This document shows, one piece after another, positions 1 through 5,266 of a DNA stretch of 5,266 bases. The stretch's first letter is position 1. Each line of letters opens with the position of its first letter. A model generated the notes under the pieces. That model saw only the letters and a program-made list of their open reading frames with translations. It searched no databases and was not told the DNA's origin. This DNA is from JBDSGC01 sp046594105 (GTDB lineage Bacteria > Acidobacteriota > Thermoanaerobaculia > Gp7-AA8): contig JBKJQB010000281.1 in the NCBI GenBank assembly GCA_046594105.1, forward strand, positions 1 to 5,266. The letters are read 5' to 3'. The position numbers and the translations under genes are program-made.

Positions 1-206
1 TGATGAGAGATCTCCGCTCCGAGCTCCGCGTGGATGCGCTGCAGTCCTTCGTAGGCGATGGCGTTCCAGCCGCTGTCGTTGACCGATCCGGGAGTCAGAA
101 GGCCAACCCGCATCGCCCGCGTTGCGGCCGTGCGCGGAGCAGGGAAGGTTTCGTGAGTTGGCTGGCAGGAGAAGAGAAAGAGGAGGAAAGGCAGGGTTCG
201 CTTCAT
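1..206 (-). CDS. BMP/PnrA-family ABC transporter substrate-binding lipoprotein, N-terminal part (runs off left edge)
   Basis: Translating the minus strand from the ATG at 206-204 gives 68 open codons up to the window edge; the C-terminal part lies outside. Residues 1-14 resemble a short lipoprotein signal: basic MKRT, hydrophobic LPFLLFLF, then LFSC with Cys14 as the possible lipidated residue (Phe at -2 is unusual). A Thr/Pro/Ala-rich linker leads to residues 34-54, which carry VGLLTPGSVNDSGWN and AYEGL. This is the first beta strand and ligand-loop signature of the BMP (basic membrane protein) family, periplasmic or membrane-anchored binding proteins that deliver purine nucleosides or similar ligands to an ABC importer. 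The family call rests on that motif; the ligand cannot be told. No Shine-Dalgarno sequence precedes the ATG, whereas TAGAAT lies 6 nt upstream. The gene is divergent from everything else in the window, and its permease and ATPase genes are not seen. Confidence 0.82.
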   Translation of the reverse strand, partial: MKRTLPFLLFLFSCQPTHETFPAPRTAATRAMRVGLLTPGSVNDSGWNAIAYEGLQRIHAELGAEISH

Positions 207-218
207 GAGGAGATTCTA
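207..218 (-). promoter_or_regulatory. Candidate -10 element for a leaderless BMP-protein mRNA
   Basis: On the minus strand TAGAAT (218-213, five of six matches to TATAAT) is followed by CTCCTC and then the ATG. A transcript starting about 7 nt after the hexamer would begin at or next to the start codon. The lack of a Shine-Dalgarno site fits this. No good -35 is seen at 15-18 bp spacing, so the call is tentative. Confidence 0.35.
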
Positions 219-333
219 GTCCGCGGGTGGGCCAGTTCTCTGGCGTGATTCTCGACCGGCTGCCTTCTCTCCTTCGGTGTGTCCCCACCAACTTCCAGGT
301 TGCGGACGGTGTCTCTTCTCGTCCCCACGTTTT

Positions 334-354
334 GCATTCTGCTTTCGGCATTCG
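334..354. repeat. Three imperfect 7-bp tandem units in the divergent spacer
   Basis: GCATTCT, GCTTTCG and GCATTCG follow one another without gaps (334-340, 341-347, 348-354), each pair differing at one or two positions. An octamer GTCCCCAC also occurs twice nearby, at 281-288 and 321-328. This low-complexity stretch is unlike the flanking coding DNA and suggests that the spacer before position 411 is non-coding. Function unknown. Confidence 0.5.
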
Positions 355-398
355 GTTGTGATACATCGTTCGGCGCGAACCCGGAAAAACTCGGGTCA

Positions 399-404
399 GG
401 GAGG
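399..404 (+). promoter_or_regulatory. Shine-Dalgarno site that fixes the start of the small acidic protein
   Basis: GGGAGG lies 6 nt before the ATG at 411. It is the strongest ribosome-binding site in the window and favours this start over the in-frame GTG at 279, which has no such site. Confidence 0.65.
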
Positions 405-410
405 CGATCC

Positions 411-602
411 ATGGACGATATTGAACGCAATGGCAACGGCGAGGAAGACGAAGACCAGTTCGAGCAGATGATCATCGAGAACAGCATTCTGCTGCACAGC
501 CTCGCGGCGCTTCTGGTTCGCAAAGGTGTTCTCCAGCAGGAAGAGATCGACTCGGAGATGGACAAGCTCTACGAGGAAATGGACAAGTTCGACGAGGAGT
601 GA
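411..602 (+). CDS. Small acidic protein of unknown function (63 aa)
   Basis: I do not recognise this protein. It begins MDDIERNGNG, followed by an acidic run (EEDEDQFEQ, about residues 11-19). A predicted amphipathic helix of about 20 residues comes next (IIENSILLHSLAALLVRKG), then VLQQEEIDSEMDKL and a very acidic tail ending EEMDKFDEE. The pattern of a hydrophobic helix, then KGV, then an acid-rich helix is seen in small helical adaptor-like or regulatory proteins, but I assign no function. There is no signal peptide or membrane segment from this start, so it is probably cytoplasmic. An in-frame GTG at 279 would add 44 residues with a lipoprotein-like hydrophobic stretch (LLVPTFCILLSAFGC), but it lacks a ribosome-binding site and runs across low-complexity spacer DNA. 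A CCGGC/GCCGG hairpin follows the stop, and the next gene begins 118 bp downstream. Confidence 0.62.
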   Translation: MDDIERNGNGEEDEDQFEQMIIENSILLHSLAALLVRKGVLQQEEIDSEMDKLYEEMDKFDEE

Positions 603-611
603 GACTAGCCT

Positions 612-627
612 CCGGCCTCTTCGCCGG
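612..627 (+). other. Short GC hairpin after the small acidic gene
   Basis: CCGGC (612-616) and GCCGG (623-627) form a perfect 5-bp stem with a 6-nt loop, 10 nt after the stop codon at 602. There is no immediate T run (the next pyrimidine-rich stretch is at about 635-646), so at best it is a weak or factor-assisted terminator, or an mRNA 3'-end stabiliser. Confidence 0.3.
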
Positions 628-720
628 TGCGATCCATTCTCCCTTTGCAGCAGGCGGTGCGGGGAATAGGTCATCCCGAGTGGTGTTTCGATTCGACGAC
701 TACTGATACCGGAGATCTTC

Positions 721-2265
721 ATGAAAACACGTCACCTGTTGTTGGCTTCAGCCTTCGTCGCGGCGACAGTCTCGAGCGGTTTCGCCCAGATTTCTCCCGC
801 CAAAGCCGACTGGGCCAAAGGGCCGGTCCAGTTCCTCATGACCAACGAGGACGCGGCTACCTGGAAGAGCCTGGCTTCCGATGACGCAGCGCAGGCCTTC
901 ATCGATCTTTTCTGGGCCCGGCGGGATCCCACGCCGAACACTCCTGCCAATGAATTCCGGGAGGATTTCGAGCAGCGTGTCGCCTACGCCGATGGGCATT
1001 TCGCCGCGCCGAAGATCAAAGGATCCCTGTCGGATCGCGGGCGCGCGCTGATCCTCTTCGGGCCGCCGAGCAAGGTGACCAAGAAAGGCGGGTCGGCGGC
1101 TGCCGCGGAGCGCGGACTGACCAAGAACGACATCAACACCGGAGCGGTCCGCGATGATTCTGACAATCCGGAACAGCTCACCTGGATCTACGAGGGCCCG
1201 GCGGCGCAGAAAGCATTCGGCCTGCCCCGCGCGGAAATTGTGTTCAACGACCGGTTCAACAGCGGTGACTCGCGCATGCAGACGCCGCGGTTCGACATCG
1301 GCGCCGCTACCCAGAGAATGATCGTGGCCTCCATCTCCCAGCCCGGCATCACCAAGGCCCCCGATTTCAAACGAGCGTCGACGCCGGTGGCAGTTCCGGT
1401 TGCCGTCGCCAGTCCGGCCACGGCCGCTGCATCGACCGTTCTGAAGACGGCGGCGCTTGAAGCGGCGGTCGCCGAAGCGAAAGCCGGCAAGACGACCAAA
1501 AGCGTGGCCATGACCTCGGCCGAGCTGGTTTCGCCTGCCGGGGAGTCGTACGTGCCCGTCTCCATCTACATCCCGGCATCGGCCGGCCTGACGGCCGACG
1601 CGGTGGATACGATCTTTGGCGTGGTGGAGAACGCGGCGGGTGCGCGAGTGCTGGCCTTCGAGGATCCGGCGAAGCTGACCGCCTCGAAGACCGACTGGTT
1701 CGCCGACAAGACGCTGATGCTTCCCGCCGGCAAGTACAAGGCGACCCTCGGTCTGGCCAAGGCAGGAGTTTCGATCGTCATCGCCAACGGCTCGGTGGAT
1801 GTCGCCGGAATGACCAAAGACACGGTGAACACCTCGCGCCTGATCCTCTCGGACAATATCTATGAGCTTCCGGTGGCGGAGCCGGTCAAGGCGCCGTTCG
1901 CATTCGGGAAGCTGAAGATCGTGCCGAAGGCGACCGGAGCGTTCTCGAACAAAGCAGACCTGGGGTACTTCGTCGAAGTGAATAATCCGGGGATCGACCC
2001 CGGGACCAATCTGCCCAAGCTGCAGTACAAGCTCGACCTGATCGGGCCGGACAAGAAAACCATCAGCGCGCCGTTGACTGATGCGCAGGCTCTGCCGCTG
2101 CTGGGAACCCCCGGGCCCGGGCATTACGCCATCCTCAGCACCATCCCGCTGGGAGAGCTGAATCCAGCGCTGAAGCCGGGCGACTACATATTGAAGATGA
2201 AGATTGTGGATACCGTGTCCAAGCAGTCCTACACCGTCGAGCAGTCCTTCAAGGTCACCGGCTGA
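721..2265 (+). CDS. Secreted GWxTD-domain protein (514 aa)
   Basis: Residues 1-22 form a Sec signal peptide (MKTRH, then a hydrophobic core, with likely cleavage after GFA at 22-23). Residues 30-115 match the GWxTD domain: WAKGPVQFLMT, then FIDLFWARRDPTPNT (60-74), NEFREDFEQRVAYAD (77-91), and DRGRALILFGPPSKV (105-119). The namesake motif is degenerate here: GSLSD at 101-105 replaces GWxTD. An Ala/Val/Thr-rich linker (about 215-265) separates this from a beta-rich C-terminal half ending in PGDYILKMKIVD and a KQSYTVEQSFKV strand, as is common in this family. The start is supported by GGAG at 711-714, 6 nt upstream. GWxTD proteins are abundant in Acidobacteriota and are exported, but their biochemical role is not established. 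A periplasmic or outer-surface location is inferred. No enzyme active site is visible. Its relation to the flanking genes is unclear; ribBA starts 86 bp downstream. Confidence 0.88.
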   Translation: MKTRHLLLASAFVAATVSSGFAQISPAKADWAKGPVQFLMTNEDAATWKSLASDDAAQAFIDLFWARRDPTPNTPANEFREDFEQRVAYADGHFAAPKIKGSLSDRGRALILFGPPSKVTKKGGSAAAAERGLTKNDINTGAVRDDSDNPEQLTWIYEGPAAQKAFGLPRAEIVFNDRFNSGDSRMQTPRFDIGAATQRMIVASISQPGITKAPDFKRASTPVAVPVAVASPATAAASTVLKTAALEAAVAEAKAGKTTKSVAMTSAELVSPAGESYVPVSIYIPASAGLTADAVDTIFGVVENAAGARVLAFEDPAKLTASKTDWFADKTLMLPAGKYKATLGLAKAGVSIVIANGSVDVAGMTKDTVNTSRLILSDNIYELPVAEPVKAPFAFGKLKIVPKATGAFSNKADLGYFVEVNNPGIDPGTNLPKLQYKLDLIGPDKKTISAPLTDAQALPLLGTPGPGHYAILSTIPLGELNPALKPGDYILKMKIVDTVSKQSYTVEQSFKVTG

Positions 2266-2270
2266 GATCC

Positions 2271-2313
2271 GCTGGCGATCGCGAGGGGCCTGCAACGAGG
2301 GCCTTTGGCCAGC
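2271..2313 (+). other. Two-part inverted repeat in the leader of ribBA
   Basis: GCTGGC (2271-2276) pairs with GCCAGC (2308-2313), enclosing AGGGGCC (2284-2290), which pairs with GGCCTTT (2300-2306, two G-U wobbles) around a 9-nt loop. It sits 6 nt after the upstream stop and ends 38 nt before the ribBA ATG. There is no T tract, so it is not a classical intrinsic terminator. At about 45 nt it is also far too small for an FMN riboswitch, whose conserved blocks are not seen. It could be an mRNA processing or stabilising hairpin. Confidence 0.35.
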
Positions 2314-2351
2314 CGTGACATTGCGGTTGAGGAAGAGAGAAGAAACGTCTC

Positions 2352-3554
2352 ATGCCGTTCGCAACCATCGAAGAGGCCGCCGAGCTTTATCGTCGCGGGG
2401 AAGTCGTCATCATCGTCGACGACGAGGATCGCGAGAATGAAGGTGATCTCTGCCTGGCTGCCGACAAGGTGACGCCGGAGGCGATCAACTTCATGGCGCG
2501 CTTCGGACGCGGGCTGATCTGCCTGGCGTTGACCGAAGAGCGTTGCGCGGAGCTCGAGCTTCCGTTGATGGTGGAGAACAACACCTCCAACTACGGAACG
2601 GCCTTCACGGTTTCCATCGAGGCCCGCGGTCGGGTGACGACGGGCATCTCGGCGCGGGATCGTTCGGAGACCGTGCGGGTGGCCATCGATTCGAAGTCGC
2701 GGCCTGCCGATCTCCTTCGCCCTGGACATATCTTCCCGCTGCGGGCGCGGAAGGGTGGCGTGCTCAAGCGTGCCGGCCAGACCGAGGCCTCGGTCGATCT
2801 GGCAGTCATCGCCGGCGTGACCCCGGCGGCGGTCATCTGCGAGATCATGAATGAGGACGGGACCATGGCCCGGCTTCCCGATCTGCAGGAGTTCGCCATC
2901 CAGCACGGCCTGAAGATCATCTCCGTGGCCGACATCATCAAGTACCGGATGCAGCACGAGAAGCACGTGCACTGCCTGGCTTCGCCGAGGCTTCCCACGC
3001 CGCATGGCGAGTTCCGGGTTCATGCCTACCAGAGCGACATCAACGGTGAAGAGCATGTGGCCATGGTGATGGGGGAGATCGGCGAGGACGACAACGTGCT
3101 GGTGCGCGTCCATTCCTCCTGTCTGACCGGAGACGTCTTTCACTCCGCGCGCTGCGACTGCGGCGACCAGCTGGATCGCGCCTTCGAGCTCATCGCGGCG
3201 GAGGGCAAAGGGGTGGTGCTCTACCTGCTGCAGGAAGGCCGCGGCATCGGATTGATGAACAAGCTCAAGGCGTATGAGCTGCAGGACGCCGGGGACGACA
3301 CCATCGAAGCGAATGAGAAGCTCGGATTCGCTCCGGACATCCGCGAGTACGGCACCGGCTCGCAGATCCTCCGCGACCTCGGAGTGCGGCACATCCGCCT
3401 GTTGACCAACAACCCGGCCAAGTACGTGGCCATCGAGGGCTTTGGCCTGGAGATCGTCGAACGGGTGCCGCTGGAGATCGCCCCATCCAAGGACACCCGG
3501 AAGTATCTCGAGGCCAAGAAGAAGAAGCTGGGTCACATTCTGGAGCTCGTCTAG
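2352..3554 (+). CDS. ribBA: Bifunctional RibBA: 3,4-dihydroxy-2-butanone-4-phosphate synthase / GTP cyclohydrolase II
   Basis: This 400-residue cytoplasmic enzyme fuses the two entry steps of riboflavin synthesis: ribulose 5-phosphate to dihydroxybutanone phosphate (RibB half, about 1-200) and GTP to diaminohydroxyribosylaminopyrimidine phosphate (RibA half, about 208-400). RibB motifs seen: DDEDRENEGDL (23-33, with metal-ligand Glu28), ENNTSNYGT (75-83), TTGISARDR (96-104), RPGHIFPLRA (123-132) and CEIMNEDGTMAR (163-174, catalytic Glu164). The usual GHTEA reads GQTEA (142-146), so the His that corresponds to E. coli RibB His153 is Gln143. RibA motifs seen: zinc site C-X10-C-X-C at Cys257, Cys268 and Cys270; QEGRGIGL (294-301); Tyr308; Asp329 and Arg331 of the catalytic loop; LLTNNP (350-355); VERVPLE (369-375); and the C-terminal KLGHIL. 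Length is normal for RibBA. A purine-rich GAGAGAAG (about 2335-2342) serves as a weak ribosome-binding site. No FMN riboswitch precedes it. The TDO-family gene follows after 35 bp. Confidence 0.96.
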   Translation: MPFATIEEAAELYRRGEVVIIVDDEDRENEGDLCLAADKVTPEAINFMARFGRGLICLALTEERCAELELPLMVENNTSNYGTAFTVSIEARGRVTTGISARDRSETVRVAIDSKSRPADLLRPGHIFPLRARKGGVLKRAGQTEASVDLAVIAGVTPAAVICEIMNEDGTMARLPDLQEFAIQHGLKIISVADIIKYRMQHEKHVHCLASPRLPTPHGEFRVHAYQSDINGEEHVAMVMGEIGEDDNVLVRVHSSCLTGDVFHSARCDCGDQLDRAFELIAAEGKGVVLYLLQEGRGIGLMNKLKAYELQDAGDDTIEANEKLGFAPDIREYGTGSQILRDLGVRHIRLLTNNPAKYVAIEGFGLEIVERVPLEIAPSKDTRKYLEAKKKKLGHILELV

Positions 3555-3589
3555 ACGTCGCTGCGCGGTCGCGCAAGGCCTCCTTTCTC

Positions 3590-4294
3590 ATGTCGGCGCA
3601 CACCGGACCCATTCTCGAAGGACGAGGCGAGACCGACTATGAGCGGTACGTGCGCGTTCCGGAGCTTCTCGAACTGCAGAAGCCGGTGGCGTTGCTCGCT
3701 CATCCCGAGGAGAGGCTGTTCCAGATCACACACCAGACGGCAGAGCTGTGGCTGCATCACGTCGATTACGAAATGACGAGGGTGACCGCGCATCTCGCTG
3801 CGGACGAGCCGGAGCTGGCGGCGGGACTGCTGGAGCGGTGCACCAGGATTTTCCACCTGCTGCGGGAGCAGATCGTGATTCTGGAGACGATGGCGCCGGC
3901 GGACTACCATGTCATCCGGACCAGCTCCCTGGGAAAAGGAAGCGGTCAGGAGTCCCCCGGGTTCGGAATCCTGCTCAAAGTGGGAAAGCGGGTGTGGCCG
4001 TTCTTCGAAGCGCTGCTGGAACGTCGTCAGCGAACGCTGATCGAGATCGAGCGCGACCCGCGCTCGCACGTCGGATTGTTCCGACTGGTCCAGGCGATGA
4101 TGGACTACGACGAGGCGTTCCTGAACTGGCGGTTTACCCACATGCGGCTGGCCTTCCGCATCATCGGATCGAGGGTGATGTCGCTCAAGGGCGTACCGGC
4201 CGCGCAGTTGGAGATGGGAACGAGGGAGCCGTTGTTCCCGCTGCTGTGGGAAACGATCAGCGACCTCACCTCGGAGTACAAGACGCCCGATTGA
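3590..4294 (+). CDS. Tryptophan 2,3-dioxygenase (TDO)-family haem protein, short form (234 aa)
   Basis: TDO opens the indole ring of tryptophan to N-formylkynurenine with a haem iron. Family signatures here are TDYERYVRVPELLELQ (15-30), FQITHQTAELWLHHV (44-58), ETMAPADYHVIR (99-110), GSGQES (117-122) and NWRFTHMRLAFRIIG (179-193). Aligned by motif with the Xanthomonas enzyme, Phe44, His48 (active-site His55) and Arg110 (Arg117, binds the substrate carboxylate) are kept. His184 matches the proximal haem ligand His240. The protein is about 50-60 residues shorter than typical TDO, mainly between residues 122 and 179. The usual GTGGSSG loop after the proximal His is replaced by SLKGVPAAQLEMGTREPLFP. 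It may therefore be a true kynA product of a divergent subfamily or a TDO-superfamily enzyme with another aromatic substrate. No kynurenine-pathway gene is visible. The start has no Shine-Dalgarno site; the 35-bp gap after ribBA suggests co-transcription. Confidence 0.85.
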   Translation: MSAHTGPILEGRGETDYERYVRVPELLELQKPVALLAHPEERLFQITHQTAELWLHHVDYEMTRVTAHLAADEPELAAGLLERCTRIFHLLREQIVILETMAPADYHVIRTSSLGKGSGQESPGFGILLKVGKRVWPFFEALLERRQRTLIEIERDPRSHVGLFRLVQAMMDYDEAFLNWRFTHMRLAFRIIGSRVMSLKGVPAAQLEMGTREPLFPLLWETISDLTSEYKTPD

Positions 4295-4399
4295 TCGGAA
4301 CATCAGCCGGGCCCGGTTGCGCCGGTGGTGACGGCCAGAAATCATTGGACAACTTCGTGGCGTTTTGCCGGTTAAAACTTTCGGTTTCAGATCATAGGA

Positions 4400-4425
4400 A
4401 TCGTCTTGACGGTGTAGAAGTCGAT
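4400..4425. repeat. Inverted repeat over the -35 region of the TPR lipoprotein promoter (candidate operator)
   Basis: ATCGTCTT (4400-4407) and AAGTCGAT (4418-4425) are inverted copies, with seven of eight positions pairing and a 10-nt centre. The left arm enters the -35 hexamer (4406-4411) and the right arm lies in the spacer just before the -10. This is where a repressor site would sit, but the arms are short and a chance dyad is possible. Confidence 0.35.
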
Positions 4426-4434
4426 GGGTATAGT
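4406..4434 (+). promoter_or_regulatory. Sigma70-like promoter for the TPR lipoprotein gene
   Basis: TTGACG (4406-4411, five of six matches to TTGACA) and TATAGT (4429-4434, five of six to TATAAT) are separated by an ideal 17 bp. Transcription would start near 4441, giving a leader of about 85 nt before the ATG at 4526. The leader can form a small GGCGG/CTGCC hairpin (4456-4460 with 4465-4469). Confidence 0.68.
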
Positions 4435-4525
4435 CACCCGCCATTGCTCAGGAAGGGCGGTCCACTGCCTGACAGCCTGCTTCAGCGCTCCGCGGCGCAC
4501 CACTACTCTGGGAGTTGAACAATCG

Positions 4526-5266
4526 ATGAAAAAGTTGTTGTGCCTTCTCGCGGCACTCAGTCTTGCCATTTCCTCGTTCGGCTGTCGGAAGATCGAGGCT
4601 CGGATGGAGATCAAGACGGCGAACGACGCATACCAGAAAGAAGACTACGCGACGGCGCTGACGCACTACGTGCAGGCGCGCCAGATCGACGGCAGCTTCG
4701 CTGATCTCGACCGGATGGTCGGCTACTCCCAGATCGGGTTGTACGTTCCCGACGACAAGTCGCCCAAAAACGAGGCGCGGGTGGACGCCGCGATCGCCGA
4801 GCTTTCGCGATATCTGAAGAAGAAGCCGAACGACCGGATCGCCCGCGACGCACTGATCAACCTCTATCTCAACGCCAGCCGGACCTCCCAGGCCATCGAC
4901 TACTTCCGGGGTTATCTCAACGACCATCCTGCCGATCTGGAAGCGGTCAAATCGATCGCCACGCTCTACGCCAAACAGGGCAATTTCAACGAAGCCTTGA
5001 ACTGGTACCAGAAGATCACCCTGATCGACTCGAAGAACCCGGAGTCGTTCTACATCTTCGGGGTGGTCTGCTACGAGAAGGTTGCGAAGAATCCGCCTGC
5101 CGACCTCAAAGAAAAAATGGACATCATCGAGCGCGGCAAGACTGCATTGCAGCACGCCGTGGACCTGAAACCTGACTATTTCGAGGCCATGGCTTATCTC
5201 AATTTGCTGTGGCGTCAGCAGGCGCTGGTCGACGCGGTGACCGATCCGGTGAAGGCGCAGGCAGAC
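4526..5266 (+). CDS. TPR-repeat lipoprotein, N-terminal part (runs off right edge)
   Basis: 247 codons are open from the ATG to the window edge, with no stop reached. Residues 1-20 are a lipoprotein-type signal: MKK, the hydrophobic LLCLLAALSLAI, then SSFGC with Cys20 as the likely lipidated residue (Phe at -2 is atypical). The mature part is helical with tetratricopeptide repeats: about 31-60 (ANDAYQKEDYATALTHYVQA), 104-137 (LINLYLNASRTSQAIDYF), 138-171 (IATLYAKQGNFNEALNWYQK) and a longer unit with an insertion at about 173-217 (FYIFGVVCYEK to HAVDLKPDYFEA). TPR arrays act as protein-binding scaffolds, here presumably at the periplasmic face of a membrane; the partner is unknown. GGGAG at 4510-4514 is the probable ribosome-binding site, with a rather long 11-nt spacing. 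The gene has its own promoter at 4406-4434 and may begin a new operon extending to the right. Confidence 0.87.
   Translation, partial: MKKLLCLLAALSLAISSFGCRKIEARMEIKTANDAYQKEDYATALTHYVQARQIDGSFADLDRMVGYSQIGLYVPDDKSPKNEARVDAAIAELSRYLKKKPNDRIARDALINLYLNASRTSQAIDYFRGYLNDHPADLEAVKSIATLYAKQGNFNEALNWYQKITLIDSKNPESFYIFGVVCYEKVAKNPPADLKEKMDIIERGKTALQHAVDLKPDYFEAMAYLNLLWRQQALVDAVTDPVKAQAD

Noticed and set aside
3..248. Plus-strand open frame at the left edge
   Set aside because: Its opposite strand encodes a clear BMP-family N-terminus; the plus translation is basic and has no recognisable domain.
2275..2282. GCGATCGC octamer, identical to the cyanobacterial HIP1 element
   Set aside because: Single occurrence in a GC-rich window; HIP1 is meaningful only when highly over-represented.
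748..2295. Minus-strand open frame of about 515 codons opposite the GWxTD gene
   Set aside because: It mirrors a well-supported gene in GC-rich DNA; the translation is Arg/Gly/His/Asp-rich with no recognisable motif. The same holds for 2229-3536 opposite ribBA and 3551-4444 opposite the TDO gene.
2266..2351. FMN riboswitch upstream of ribBA
   Set aside because: The spacer is shorter than the element and none of its conserved blocks are visible.
3562..3575. TGCGC-GGTC-GCGCA hairpin between ribBA and the TDO gene
   Set aside because: Only a 5-bp stem without a clean T tract, and the next gene starts 15 nt later; too weak to call a terminator.
4307..4316. CCGGGCCCGG palindrome after the TDO gene as a terminator
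   Set aside because: A perfect dyad but with no loop and no following T run; it occurs easily by chance at this GC content. The nearby GTTTT/AAAAC pair (4362-4378) is likewise too weak.
4448..5155. Minus-strand open frame of about 235 codons opposite the TPR lipoprotein
   Set aside because: The plus strand has a signal peptide, lipobox, TPR repeats, ribosome-binding site and promoter; the antisense translation shows no family signature.

Overview
The window looks like a chromosomal segment of a GC-rich, Gram-negative-type bacterium, most likely an acidobacterium. The main pointers are a GWxTD-domain secreted protein (a family abundant in Acidobacteriota), lipoprotein-type signal sequences, and a TPR lipoprotein. 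The lineage is an inference; no rRNA or other phylogenetic marker is present.

Layout. At the left edge, the minus strand carries the first 68 codons of a BMP/PnrA-type substrate-binding lipoprotein of an ABC transporter. It has no Shine-Dalgarno site, but a -10-like hexamer lies 6 nt before its ATG, suggesting a leaderless mRNA. A divergent spacer of about 200 bp follows, containing a small 7-bp imperfect repeat. All remaining genes are on the plus strand: a 63-residue acidic protein of unknown function (411-602), a secreted 514-residue GWxTD-domain protein (721-2265), bifunctional riboflavin-biosynthesis RibBA (2352-3554), a short tryptophan 2,3-dioxygenase (TDO)-family haem protein (3590-4294), and the first 247 codons of a TPR lipoprotein (4526 to the right edge).

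How they relate. RibBA would make the two riboflavin precursors from ribulose 5-phosphate and GTP. The TDO-family gene starts only 35 bp after it without a promoter I can see, so the two are probably co-transcribed. The TPR lipoprotein has its own well-formed sigma70-like promoter (TTGACG, 17 bp, TATAGT) in a 231-bp spacer, with an inverted repeat over the -35 region that could be an operator. The BMP lipoprotein, the GWxTD protein and the TPR lipoprotein are all predicted to be exported, but nothing shows that they form one system.

Most of the window is ordinary housekeeping and envelope content. The points most worth a second look are a Gln in place of the metal-binding His in the RibB half of RibBA, and a TDO homologue that is about 50-60 residues shorter than usual, keeps the haem histidines, but has lost the usual substrate-loop motif near its C-terminus. 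I found no convincing CRISPR array, tRNA, rRNA, insertion sequence or phage feature.
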